Both the position numbers and the translations under genes were made by a program. This document shows positions 52,945 to 61,582 of a stretch of 64,000 nt of DNA, piece by piece. The notes beneath the pieces were generated by a model. The model made no database searches and had not been told where the DNA came from. It was given only the letters and a program-made list of their open reading frames with translations. The stretch covers positions 1,736,001-1,800,000 of the forward strand of contig NZ_CP013254.1 of assembly GCF_001482365.1 (NCBI RefSeq), read 5' to 3'. The stretch is from Kocuria flava. GTDB taxonomy: Bacteria > Actinomycetota > Actinomycetes > Actinomycetales > Micrococcaceae. Every line of letters starts with the position of its first letter. Within the stretch, counting starts at the first letter, position 1.

Positions 52945-53118
52945 GGGGATACCTCGGAACAGTTCGCGGTGGGTGGGGAACAACCCCCACATGCTACGCG
53001 GCCCGTCCGAATGCTGAGTCGTCCGTCCCACATCGTGGACACATGCGGGCTCGCCCGCGGGCGGCCCGCCGGGCCCGGCCCCGGGGAGGGGCCGGCGTGG
53101 CCGGCCGCTGCCGGGAAC

Positions 53119-53805
53119 TCAGTCGGCGCGCACCGTCAGCGCCGCCCGGACGGTGCGCGGCAGCCCCTCCAGGTCGAGGGTCCGCCAGCCGGGCACGGGC
53201 CGGGCGGGCTCGGGCCCGGCGCCGACGAGGTCGAGGGCCGGGTCCCGCGACAGGCCGGTGCCCATCGCCTTGAGCAGCGACTCCTTGCGCACCCACACGA
53301 CGGTGGTCGCCCGTGCCCGGCGGCCGCGGCGCACCCGGGCGAGCGCGCGCTGCTCCTCGGGGTGGAGGACGGCGGCCACCTGCCGGGCCGCCGCGAGGGA
53401 GGGGACGGTCTCGAGGTCGGCCCCGAGCTCGCGCGGGCCGGTCGCGAGCAGGACGTGCTCGCCGCTGGAGCTCAGCGAGAAGTGCACGCCGGGCACCCCG
53501 GGCTTGCCGTGGCGCCCGGCGGGGCCGGGCAGCGGGGCGATCGGCACCGCGGCGGGGTCCGTGCCGAGGCGGGCGGCGAGCACGGCGCGCAGCAGGCACC
53601 GGCGGGCCTCGAAGGCGTCCCGGTCGGCGGCGCGCCGGAGCCGGTCGCGGCGGGCGCGCTCGGCGGCGTCCAGCCAGGCGGGGGCCACGGTGCGCGCCCA
53701 GGGCACGAGCCGGGCCAGGCGGGCGTGCACGAGGGCGGCGCCCTCCGCGCCCGGGGGCACGGGCAGCCGGGCGCCCGGGGCCCCGGACGTCCCGGGGACG
53801 CTCAC
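53119..53805 (-). CDS. 4'-phosphopantetheinyl transferase (Sfp type)
   Basis: 228 residues. HFSLSSSGEHVLLATG, the Mg-binding GADLETV and WVRKESLLKAMGTGL (W-x2-K-E-S-x2-K) are the three Sfp motifs in order. It attaches the phosphopantetheine arm to carrier domains. GTG 53803-53805 overlaps the thioesterase stop by four bases (GTGA). No NRPS or PKS lies beside it; the only carrier protein visible in the window is in the Pls synthetase at 10-14 kb, a plausible client. Confidence 0.9.
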   Translation of the reverse strand: MSVPGTSGAPGARLPVPPGAEGAALVHARLARLVPWARTVAPAWLDAAERARRDRLRRAADRDAFEARRCLLRAVLAARLGTDPAAVPIAPLPGPAGRHGKPGVPGVHFSLSSSGEHVLLATGPRELGADLETVPSLAAARQVAAVLHPEEQRALARVRRGRRARATTVVWVRKESLLKAMGTGLSRDPALDLVGAGPEPARPVPGWRTLDLEGLPRTVRAALTVRAD

Positions 53806-54668
53806 CGGGGCGGGTCCGAGGGCGGGGCCGGCGGCGGGGCCGACGACGACGGGCCCGCGCACGCGGCGAGGTCGGCGAGCAGCTCGTCGCGGTGCTCGGC
53901 CAGCGGGTGGTGGCCGCCCTCGTACTCGCGCACGTGCACCGGCCCGCCGGCGGCTGCCCGCCAGCCGGCCATGGCGGCCCGGCCCACCGTGGCGTCGCGG
54001 GTGCCGCGCAGCAGCAGCAGCGGGGCGGCCACGGGGGCGGGCAGCCGGTCGTGCGCCAGGGACAGGCGCAGGTCGGCGCGCAGCACCGGCAGCTGCAGGG
54101 CCAGCAGCTCCGGATTGGCCAGCACCGCCTCCGGGGTCCCGCCGAGCCCGCGCAGCCAGCGCACGAGGGCCTCGTCCGAGTCCAGCTCGTCGGCGCGCAG
54201 CCCGGCCGGGCCGTCCCCGTCCGCGGGCTCGTCGGCGCCGGGCCCGTCGGTGCCGGGCCCGTCGGTGCCGGGGGCGGCCTTGGCGGAGAGCGCCAGCAGC
54301 GCGGGGCGCAGCCCGTGGCGGTGCTGGAGGGCCGAGGCGAGTTCCGCGGCCACGGCCGCGCCCATGCTGTGGCCCAGGACCACGAGCGGGACCCCGTCCC
54401 CGGCCCACGGCGCGGCGGCGGCCGCGGCGGCGGCCTCCTCGGCGAGGGCGGTCAGGGACGGGGCGGCCGGGTCCCGGAAGCGGGACTCGCGGCCGGGGTA
54501 CTGCACGCCGAGCACGTGGACGTCCTCGCGCACGAGGAAGCGCCAGTACCCGGCGGCGGCCCCGGAGGGCGGGCAGCACAGCACCCGCAGCCGCGGCGCG
54601 GCCGCCGGGGCGCCGGTGCGCAGCCGGGCCTGCGCCGAGAGGTCGACGAGGCTACGGGGCTCGCTCAC
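53802..54668 (-). CDS. Type II thioesterase
   Basis: 288 residues. Alpha/beta-hydrolase: LRVLCCPPSGAAAGYWRFL, VQYPGRESRF, VVLGHSMGAAVAAELA (nucleophile Ser), LLLLRGTRDATVGRAAM (Asp) and YEGGHHPLAEHRDELL (His). Enzymes of this type clear misacylated carrier proteins in NRPS/PKS systems. An Ala/Asp/Gly-rich insert with a repeated PGTDG motif lies in the lid region. GTG 54666-54668 is eight bases after the carboxylase stop. Sits between the carboxylase and PPTase genes in one leftward operon. Confidence 0.88.
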   Translation of the reverse strand: MSEPRSLVDLSAQARLRTGAPAAAPRLRVLCCPPSGAAAGYWRFLVREDVHVLGVQYPGRESRFRDPAAPSLTALAEEAAAAAAAAPWAGDGVPLVVLGHSMGAAVAAELASALQHRHGLRPALLALSAKAAPGTDGPGTDGPGADEPADGDGPAGLRADELDSDEALVRWLRGLGGTPEAVLANPELLALQLPVLRADLRLSLAHDRLPAPVAAPLLLLRGTRDATVGRAAMAGWRAAAGGPVHVREYEGGHHPLAEHRDELLADLAACAGPSSSAPPPAPPSDPPR

Positions 54669-54676
54669 GGCCGGCC

Positions 54677-56476
54677 TCAGGAGATCGTGGCCAGGACCGT
54701 GCCCGCGGAGACGGTGTCCCCGGGGGTCACCGAGAGCCCGGAGACCGTCCCGGCCTTGTGGGCGGTCAGCGGCTGCTCCATCTTCATGGCCTCGAGCACG
54801 AGCACGAGGTCGCCCTCGGCGACCTCGTCGCCGTTGTCGACCGCGATCTTCACGATCGTGCCCTGCATGGGCGAGGTCAGCCCGTCCCCGCCGGCCGCGG
54901 CCGCGGTGCCGCCGCGGCTCGCGCGGGACCGGCGCGGCTTGGACGCGGACCCGGCCGGCTTGGCGACCCCGGCGGCCGCGGCCGCCGGCAGGACGACCTC
55001 GAGGCGCTTGCCCGAGACCTCCACGACGATCGCGTGGCGCTCCTCGGCCTCGGGACCGGCCTCGGGGGTGGCCTCGAACGGCGGGACCGTGTTGTCGAAC
55101 TCGGTCTCGATCCAGCGGGTGTGCACCCGGAAGGGCTCCCCGCCGGCCGGGGCGAACGCGGGGTCCTCGACCACGGCCCGGTGGAAGGGCACCACGGTGG
55201 GCAGCCCCTCCACGCGCAGCTCCCGCAGCGCCCGGCGCGAGCGCTCGAGGGCCTGCTCCCGGGTCGCCCCGGTGACGATCAGCTTCGCGAGCATGGAGTC
55301 GAAGTTCCCGCCCACGGTCTCCCCAGCCTCCACGCCCGAGTCGACGCGCACGCCGGGGCCGCTGGGCAGGGACAGGGCGGTGATGGTGCCGGGGGAGGGC
55401 ATGAAGTTGCGGCCGGGGTCCTCGCCGTTGATCCGGAACTCGATCGAGTGCCCGCGCACGGCGGGGTCGTCGTAGCCGAGGGCCTCGCCGCGGGCCAGCC
55501 GGAACTGCTCGCGCACCAGGTCCAGGCCCGTGACCTCCTCCGAGACCGGGTGCTCGACCTGCAGACGGGTGTTGACCTCCAGGAAGGAGATCGTGCCGTC
55601 GGCGGCCACGAGGAACTCGCACGTGCCCGCGCCCTGGTAGCCGGCCTCCTTGAGGATCGCCTTGGAGGACTCGTAGAGCCGGCGGTTCTGCTCCTCGGTC
55701 AGGAACGGGGCCGGGGCCTCCTCGACGAGCTTCTGGTTGCGCCGCTGCAGCGAGCAGTCGCGCGTGGAGACGACCACCACGGTGCCGTGGGCGTCGGCCA
55801 GGCACTGGGTCTCGACGTGGCGGGGGGCGTCGAGGAAGCGCTCCACGAAGCACTCGCCGCGCCCGAAGGCCGCGGTGGCCTCGCGCACGGCCGACTCATA
55901 GAGCTCGGCGACGGCCTCGCGCTCGCGGGCGACCTTGATCCCGCGCCCGCCGCCGCCGAAGGCGGCCTTGATGGCGATCGGCAGCCCGTGCTCGTCGGCG
56001 AAGGCGAGCACCTCCTCGGCGGAGGAGACGGGGTCGGTGGTGCCGGGAACCTGCGGGGCGCGGACCTTCTCGGCGATGTGCCGGGCGGCGACCTTGTCCC
56101 CGAGCTTGGCGATCGCGGCCGGGGGCGGGCCGATCCAGGTCAGCCCGGCCTCGAGCACGGCCAGCGCGAAGTCGGCGTTCTCGGAGAGGAACCCGTAGCC
56201 CGGGTGCACGGCGTCGGCACCGGAGCGGGCGGCGACCTCCAGGAGCTTGTCGGCCACCAGGTAGGACTCCGCGGCGGTGGCCCCGCCCAGCGCGTAGGCC
56301 TCGTCGGCCATCCGCACGTGCAGCGCGTCCCGGTCCGGCTCCGCGTAGACCGCCACGGAGGCGATCCCCTCGTCCCGGGCGGCACGGATCACGCGCACGG
56401 CGATCTCGCCGCGGTTGGCCACGAGGACCTTGGTGATGGGGCGGATGGCGCCGTCCGCAGGGCTGTGGTGGGTCAC
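54677..56476 (-). CDS. Acyl-CoA carboxylase biotin carboxylase/BCCP subunit
   Basis: 599 residues. Biotin carboxylase domain (1-450): ITKVLVANRGEIAVRVIRAARDEGI, the ATP-grasp loop AAFGGGGRGIKVA, DCSLQRRNQKLVEEAP, EFLVAADGTISFLEVNTRLQVEHPVSE. A linker of Ala/Arg residues, then a BCCP domain with the biotinyl Lys in VLEAMKMEQPL. It carboxylates biotin for acetyl- or propionyl-CoA carboxylase; the transferase subunit is outside the window. GTG 56474-56476 has AAGGAG seven bases upstream. First gene of a carboxylase-thioesterase-PPTase operon, an unusual mix. Confidence 0.94.
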   Translation of the reverse strand: MTHHSPADGAIRPITKVLVANRGEIAVRVIRAARDEGIASVAVYAEPDRDALHVRMADEAYALGGATAAESYLVADKLLEVAARSGADAVHPGYGFLSENADFALAVLEAGLTWIGPPPAAIAKLGDKVAARHIAEKVRAPQVPGTTDPVSSAEEVLAFADEHGLPIAIKAAFGGGGRGIKVAREREAVAELYESAVREATAAFGRGECFVERFLDAPRHVETQCLADAHGTVVVVSTRDCSLQRRNQKLVEEAPAPFLTEEQNRRLYESSKAILKEAGYQGAGTCEFLVAADGTISFLEVNTRLQVEHPVSEEVTGLDLVREQFRLARGEALGYDDPAVRGHSIEFRINGEDPGRNFMPSPGTITALSLPSGPGVRVDSGVEAGETVGGNFDSMLAKLIVTGATREQALERSRRALRELRVEGLPTVVPFHRAVVEDPAFAPAGGEPFRVHTRWIETEFDNTVPPFEATPEAGPEAEERHAIVVEVSGKRLEVVLPAAAAAGVAKPAGSASKPRRSRASRGGTAAAAGGDGLTSPMQGTIVKIAVDNGDEVAEGDLVLVLEAMKMEQPLTAHKAGTVSGLSVTPGDTVSAGTVLATIS

Positions 56477-56606
56477 GTTGCACTCCTTGTCGAAATCCTC
56501 GGATGCACTGTATTCCCCGGCGCGCTCGATCGCCCAACCACCGGCCGGGCGGCCCGAAATGCGCCCCGGTTTCTGTAGGACTCCTACAAAGGACCGGCCG
56601 GGGTGC

Positions 56607-57242
56607 TCAGGGGCGCGGGGTCCACAGCTCGGGCACGCCCACCCCGGCCTCCGCCAGCAGGCGGCGCAGCACCGCCAGGCTCAGGCCGACGACGGCGTGC
56701 ACGTCCCCCTCCACGCGCTCGACGAACGAGGCCCCGAGGGAGTCGATGGTGAAGGAGCCCGCCACGTGCAGGGGCTCGCCGGTGGCGACGTAGGCGGCGA
56801 CCTCGTCGTCGGACATCGGCGCGAAGAAGACCTCGGCGCTCGCCGGGGCGCCCCCGGCGAAGCCCGTGCCGCCGGCGGCGGGGCCGCGGGTGTCCACGAG
56901 CCAGTGCCCGGTGTGCAGCACGCCCGAGCGACCGCGCATCGCCCGGATGCGGGCGGTGGCCACGGCCGGGTCCAGCGGCTTGCCGTGGACCTCGCCGTCG
57001 AGGGCGAAGACCGAGTCGCAGCCCAGCACGAGGGCGCCGGCGGCCTCGGGCAGCGCCGCCACGGCCTCCGCCTTGGCCCGGGCCAGGACCATCGCGGTCT
57101 CCTCGGCGCCGGTCACCCCGCGCTCCCGGACCACGGCGTCCTCGTCCACGTCGGAGACGAGCCGGTCGTGGCCGATCCCGGCGTCGGCCAGCAGCTTGGT
57201 GCGGGCGGGGGAGCGGGAGGCGAGGACGAGGCGGGGAGTCAC
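56607..57242 (-). CDS. maf: Maf-like nucleotide pyrophosphatase
   Basis: 211 residues. LVLASRSPARTKLLADAGI, DEDAV, LGCDSVFALDGEVHGKPLDP and the DSLGASFVERVEGD motif are diagnostic. Maf proteins hydrolyse non-canonical or canonical dTTP/UTP to the monophosphate and influence septum formation. GTG 57240-57242 has TATCCT exactly six bases upstream: a leaderless start. It lies between the carboxylase and the alcohol dehydrogenase, same strand. Confidence 0.93.
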   Translation of the reverse strand: MTPRLVLASRSPARTKLLADAGIGHDRLVSDVDEDAVVRERGVTGAEETAMVLARAKAEAVAALPEAAGALVLGCDSVFALDGEVHGKPLDPAVATARIRAMRGRSGVLHTGHWLVDTRGPAAGGTGFAGGAPASAEVFFAPMSDDEVAAYVATGEPLHVAGSFTIDSLGASFVERVEGDVHAVVGLSLAVLRRLLAEAGVGVPELWTPRP

Positions 57243-57399
57243 CGTCCCAGGATACGCAGGCCGTGCGCGCGAGGGGCCGCGCTGCGCCCTCGCCCACGCG
57301 CGCGGGGCCGCGTCCTGCTGATGAGACGTTCTCCCACCGACAGGACGCGACCCCTCACGATCGCCCGGGACGGGACGCGACCCCTCGCGTCCGCCCGGA
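57243..57399 (-). repeat. Short repeats behind the alcohol dehydrogenase gene
   Basis: A unit with the core GGACGCGACCCCTC occurs at 57344 and 57374 (30-bp period). GGGGCCGCGTCCTG at 57304 is its imperfect inverse, so the region can fold as a terminator for adh before maf. No gene. Confidence 0.6.
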
Positions 57400-58473
57400 T
57401 CAGTACTCGACGACCACGCGGCCCTCGATCTTGCCCTTCTCCATCTCGTCGAGGATCGCGTTGACGTCCTCGAGCGGACGGGTGCTGTAGGTCGGGTGGA
57501 TCAGACCGCGCGCGTAGAAGTCGAGGGCCTCGACCATGTCCTGGCGCGTGCCCACGATGGACCCGCGGATGGTCAGGCCCTTGAGCACGATGTCGAAGAT
57601 CGGCGCCGGGAAGTCCCCGGGCGGCAGACCGTTGAACACGATCGTCCCGCCGCGGCGGACCATGCCGATCGCCTGGCCGAACGCGGCCGGGTGCACGGCG
57701 GTCACCAGCACGGCGTCCGCACCGCCCGGGATCTGCGCGAGCACGGCCTCGGCCGGGTCCTCCGCGAACGCGTTGACGGTGATCTCCGCGCCGTGCTTGC
57801 GGGCGAGGGCCAGCTTGTCGTCGGCGACGTCGACCGCCGCGACCCGCAGGCCCATGGCCACCGCGTACTGCACGGCCAGGTGCCCCAGGCCGCCGATGCC
57901 GGAGATCACCACCCACTCCCCGGGCCGCGCCTCGGTCATCTTCAGGCCCTTGTAGACGGTGACCCCGGCGCACAGCACCGGCGCCACCTCGTACGGGTCG
58001 GCGCCCGCGGGGATCTGCGCGGCGAAGCGGGCGTCGACCAGCATGTACTGGCCGAAGGACCCGTCGATGCTGTAGCCGCCGTTGACCTGCTCCTCGCACA
58101 GCGTCTCCCAGCCGGTGCGGCAGTTGCGGCAGTGCCCGCACGCCGAGGCCAGCCAGGCGTTGCCCACGAGGTCGCCCTCCTGCACCTCCGTGACCCCCGG
58201 GCCGAGGGCCACCACCGTGCCCACGCCCTCGTGGCCCGGGACGAAGGGCGGGGTGGGCTGGACCGGCCAGTCGCCGTGGGCGGCGTGCAGGTCGGTGTGG
58301 CACACACCGGTCGAGATCAGCTTGACGAGGACCTGGCCGGGGCCGGGCTCGGGGACCGGGAGGTCCTTGACCTCCAGGGGCTGCCCGAAGGCGGTGACGA
58401 CGGCGGCGGTCATGGTGCCGGGGACCGCGGTGGCCGCGGACTCCTGGACGGTCGGGGCTTGCTGGGCGTTCAT
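57400..58473 (-). CDS. adhP: Zinc-dependent alcohol dehydrogenase (AdhP-like)
   Basis: 357 residues. Catalytic zinc ligands in GVCHTDLHAAHGDWP and VPGHEGVGTV, structural zinc Cys in ASACGHCRNCRTGWETLC, coenzyme motif VVISGIGGLGHLAVQYA. It oxidises ethanol or other primary alcohols to aldehydes with NAD. ATG 58471-58473 has AGGAGG seven bases upstream. It follows the aldehyde dehydrogenase by 53 bases; together they convert alcohol to acid. The AcoR-like gene upstream probably controls both. Confidence 0.94.
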   Translation of the reverse strand: MNAQQAPTVQESAATAVPGTMTAAVVTAFGQPLEVKDLPVPEPGPGQVLVKLISTGVCHTDLHAAHGDWPVQPTPPFVPGHEGVGTVVALGPGVTEVQEGDLVGNAWLASACGHCRNCRTGWETLCEEQVNGGYSIDGSFGQYMLVDARFAAQIPAGADPYEVAPVLCAGVTVYKGLKMTEARPGEWVVISGIGGLGHLAVQYAVAMGLRVAAVDVADDKLALARKHGAEITVNAFAEDPAEAVLAQIPGGADAVLVTAVHPAAFGQAIGMVRRGGTIVFNGLPPGDFPAPIFDIVLKGLTIRGSIVGTRQDMVEALDFYARGLIHPTYSTRPLEDVNAILDEMEKGKIEGRVVVEY

Positions 58474-58526
58474 GGTGCTCCTCCTGGAACGGGACGGACG
58501 GTCGGGACGGGCCGGGTGAGGGCGGT

Positions 58527-60074
58527 TTAGAAGAAGCCCTGGGCGTCCTCGGAGTAGGAGACCAGCAGGTTCTTGGTCTGCTGGTAGTGGTCCAGCATCA
58601 TGAGGTGGTTCTCGCGGCCGATGCCCGAGGACTTGTAGCCGCCGAACGCGGAGTGGGCGGGGTAGTTGTGGTACTGGTTCACCCACACGCGCCCGGCCTG
58701 GATGTCGCGGCCGGCGCGGTAGGCCAGGTTGCCGTTGCGGGCCCAGACCCCGGCGCCGAGGCCGTAGAGGGTGTCGTTGGCGGTGGCCATGGCGTCGGCG
58801 TAGTCGGTGAAGCGGGTGACCGACAGGACGGGCCCGAAGATCTCCTCCTGGAAGATGCGCATCGAGTTCTCGCCCTCGAACACCGTGGGGGAGACGTAGA
58901 AGCCCTCGGCGAGGTCCCCGTCCAGCACGTTGCGCTCGCCGCCCACGAGGACCTTCGCGCCCTCCTGCCGGCCGATGTCGATGTAGGAGAGGATCTTCTG
59001 CAGCTGGTCGTTGGAGGCCTGCGCCCCGACCTGGGTGTCGAGGTCCAGCGGGTTGCCCTGGACCATGCCCTTGACCCGCTCGACGCCGTCCGCGAGCAGC
59101 CGGTCGTAGATCGAGCCCTGGATCAGGGCCCGCGAGGGGCAGGTGCAGACCTCGCCCTGGTTGAGGGCGAAGAACGCGAAGCCCTCCAGCGCCTTGTCGT
59201 AGAAGGAGTCCTGGGCCGCGGCGACGTCCTCGAAGAAGATGTTCGGGGACTTCCCGCCCAGCTCGAGGGTCACCGGGATGATGTTCTGGGACGCGTACTG
59301 CATGATGAGCCGGCCGGTGGTGGTCTCGCCGGTGAAGGCGATCTTGCGGATCCGGGGGCTGGAGGCCAGCGGCTTGCCGGCCTCCACGCCGAAGCCGTTG
59401 ACCACGTTGACCACGCCCGGGGGCAGGATGTCCGCGAGCAGCTCCATGAGCACCATGATCGAGGCCGGGGTCTGCTCGGCCGGCTTGAGCACCACGGCGT
59501 TGCCCGCGGCCAGGGCCGGGGCGAGCTTCCACACGCCCATGAGGATCGGGAAGTTCCAGGGGATGATCTGCCCCACCACCCCGAGGGGCTCGTGGAAGTG
59601 GTAGGACGTGGTGTTGTCGTCGAGCTGGGAGAGGGTGCCCTCCTGGGCGCGGATGGCCCCGGCGAAGTAGCGGAAGTGGTCGATGGCCAGGGCGATGTCC
59701 GCGTTGATGGTCTCGCGCACGGGCTTGCCGTTGTCCCAGGTCTCGGCCACGGCGAGCATCTCGAGGTTCTGCTCCATCCGGTCGGCGACCCGGTGGAGCA
59801 CCAGCGCCCGCTCGGCGACCGGGGTCTTGCCCCAGGCCGGGGCGGCGGCCCACGCGGCGTCGAGCGCGGCGTCGATGTCCTCGGCGGTGCCGCGGGCCAC
59901 CTCCGTGAAGGGCTTGCCGTTGACCGGGGAGATGTTCTCGAAGTACCGGCCCTGCACGGGCGGGACCCACTGTCCGCCGATCCAGTGCTCGTAGCGGGGC
60001 TTGAAGGTGACCTTCGAGCCCTCGGTGCCCGGCTGCGCGTAGACGGTGGTGAGGGACTGGGTTTCAACGCTCAT
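58527..60074 (-). CDS. NAD-dependent aldehyde dehydrogenase
   Basis: 515 residues. Landmarks: PLGVVGQIIPWNFPILMGVWKLAPALAAGNAVVLKPAEQTP, VTLELGGKSPNIFF (catalytic Glu), FALNQGEVCTCPSRALIQ (catalytic Cys) and EEIFGPVLSVTRF. The double CTC of the active site and the C-terminal AHSAFGGYKSSGIGRENH are typical of ExaC/AcoD-like acetaldehyde dehydrogenases. It oxidises acetaldehyde to acetate. ATG 60072-60074 with AGGAG in front. Likely first gene of an aldehyde-alcohol dehydrogenase operon. Confidence 0.94.
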   Translation of the reverse strand: MSVETQSLTTVYAQPGTEGSKVTFKPRYEHWIGGQWVPPVQGRYFENISPVNGKPFTEVARGTAEDIDAALDAAWAAAPAWGKTPVAERALVLHRVADRMEQNLEMLAVAETWDNGKPVRETINADIALAIDHFRYFAGAIRAQEGTLSQLDDNTTSYHFHEPLGVVGQIIPWNFPILMGVWKLAPALAAGNAVVLKPAEQTPASIMVLMELLADILPPGVVNVVNGFGVEAGKPLASSPRIRKIAFTGETTTGRLIMQYASQNIIPVTLELGGKSPNIFFEDVAAAQDSFYDKALEGFAFFALNQGEVCTCPSRALIQGSIYDRLLADGVERVKGMVQGNPLDLDTQVGAQASNDQLQKILSYIDIGRQEGAKVLVGGERNVLDGDLAEGFYVSPTVFEGENSMRIFQEEIFGPVLSVTRFTDYADAMATANDTLYGLGAGVWARNGNLAYRAGRDIQAGRVWVNQYHNYPAHSAFGGYKSSGIGRENHLMMLDHYQQTKNLLVSYSEDAQGFF

Positions 60075-60216
60075 GGTGACCTGCTCCTGGTGCGTGACGG
60101 TGCGTGTGGCACGGGTGCGGACCGCCTCGTCCGCACCATCGTGTGATGCGGATCACGCTACGGGGGGCCACGTTGCACGCACGTTGCACGCACGGTGCGG
60201 CGGGCGCCGGGGCCGG

Positions 60217-61425
60217 TCAGCGGCGCAGCCGCTCCAGCTCGAGGACGGCCTCGGCGCGGGCGGGGGAGCGGGCCGGCAGGAGGCGCAGCAGCAGCGCCCA
60301 CGCCTCGGCGTCGTCGGCGGCCTCCGGCAGGGTGAGGTACTCGCGCACGGCCTCGGCCGAGCCGTCGGTGAGGACGGCCTCGCGCAGGAGCCCGGTGAGG
60401 CGGTGGCGCAGGGCCACGAGGGACGGCGCCTCGGAGTGCGGCAGCAGCGCCCCGGTGTACTCGCGCAGCGCCCGCCGGTGCGAGCCCCGGGCGAGCAGCT
60501 CGAGCACCCGGCCCGCATCCGAGGGCAGCGGGGTCTCGAGCCGGTAGGGGCGGGAGGCGATCGCCGGCCCGCCCCGGGACTCGAGCAGCCGGCGCAGCCG
60601 CAGGACCTCGGCGCGCACCGTGGTCTCCTGTGCCCGGCCGGCCCACAGCTGCTCCGACAGCTCCGCGGTGCTCAGGCCGTTGCCGGCGCGGGACAGGGCC
60701 AGGAGGATCTCGGCGTGGCGCTCGGTGAGCTCCAGGGCCTGCCCGTCCAGCACCAGTGCCGGCGGGGCGTCGCCGAGCACGCGCAGGAACGCGCCGTGGG
60801 CGGGGGCGGCGGACGGCGCCGCCGCGGCGTTCTCGGAGCGGCGCGCGGAGCGCAGGGCGAGGGCGAGCTCGGCCCGGGCGGCGCGCACTGCCGCGCCGAC
60901 CAGCGCCCGGGTGGCGGGGCTCGCGGCGGCGTCCCCGCCCGTCAGGTCCACGGCCCCCAGCAGCGCCCCCGTGACGGGGTGCAGCAGGGGGGCAGCCGTG
61001 CAGGTCCAGGGCCGGGCCTCGGGGTAGAAGTGCTGCTCGCGGTGCACGGTTACGGGCCGGCGCAGGACCAGGGCGGTGCCCGGGGCGTTGGTGCCCACGG
61101 CCGGCTCGGACCAGTCGGCGCCCTCGACGAAGCCCATGGACTCGGCCCGCCGCCGGGTCGCGGCGCTGCCCCGGACCCGCAGGATCACGCCGCCGGGGTC
61201 CGTGACGGCCACGACCAGCCCGGTGTCCTCGGCCAGCGGGGTGAGCAGCTCGTCGAGCACGGGCATCAGCAGCCGCAGCGGGGAGCGGGCTTCCCGGACG
61301 TCGGAGCCGTCCAGCACGACCCGCGGGGTGCAGCGCTCGGGCGCCGAGAGGTGGTCCAGCGACCGGGCCCAGGACAGTCGCAGCAGCGGGTCCGTCGTCG
61401 TCGGTCCCTCCGCCGGTGCGCCCAC
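60217..61425 (-). CDS. AcoR-like GAF-domain transcriptional regulator
   Basis: 402 residues. An N-terminal sensor like that of AcoR/Sigma54-type activators (LLRLSWARSLDHL, LVVAVTDPGGVILRVRGS, GFVEGADWSEPAVGTNAPGTAL, EQHFYPEARPWTCTAAPL) leads to a GAF domain, then a C-terminal winged helix (LELTERHAEILLALSRAGNGLSTAELSEQLW, TTVRAEVLRLRRLLESRGG). There is no AAA+ Sigma54 domain. Actinobacterial proteins of this build regulate neighbouring acetaldehyde or acetoin dehydrogenases, so the two genes downstream are its likely targets. GTG 61423-61425 has AGGAGG six bases upstream. Confidence 0.85.
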   Translation of the reverse strand: MGAPAEGPTTTDPLLRLSWARSLDHLSAPERCTPRVVLDGSDVREARSPLRLLMPVLDELLTPLAEDTGLVVAVTDPGGVILRVRGSAATRRRAESMGFVEGADWSEPAVGTNAPGTALVLRRPVTVHREQHFYPEARPWTCTAAPLLHPVTGALLGAVDLTGGDAAASPATRALVGAAVRAARAELALALRSARRSENAAAAPSAAPAHGAFLRVLGDAPPALVLDGQALELTERHAEILLALSRAGNGLSTAELSEQLWAGRAQETTVRAEVLRLRRLLESRGGPAIASRPYRLETPLPSDAGRVLELLARGSHRRALREYTGALLPHSEAPSLVALRHRLTGLLREAVLTDGSAEAVREYLTLPEAADDAEAWALLLRLLPARSPARAEAVLELERLRR

Positions 61426-61500
61426 GCGCAGCCTCCTGTCCCGTGCTGTGACCCAGCTCTCATGCCCGTCCCAGGGTAGCCCGTGACGCGTCCAGGAACA

Positions 61501-61559
61501 GCGAGGGGCGGGGAACTGCCGGAATGCGTCGAGCATTCTCCCAGTTCCCCGCCCCTCGC
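61501..61559. terminator. Large terminator hairpin between symporter and regulator
   Basis: GCGAGGGGCGGGGAACTG (61501-61518) is the exact inverse of CAGTTCCCCGCCCCTCGC (61542-61559); inside, GAATGC and GCATTC form a second stem. It ends the leftward symporter gene. Confidence 0.9.
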
Positions 61560-61582
61560 GGTGGGGACGGCGGCGCCGGGGC

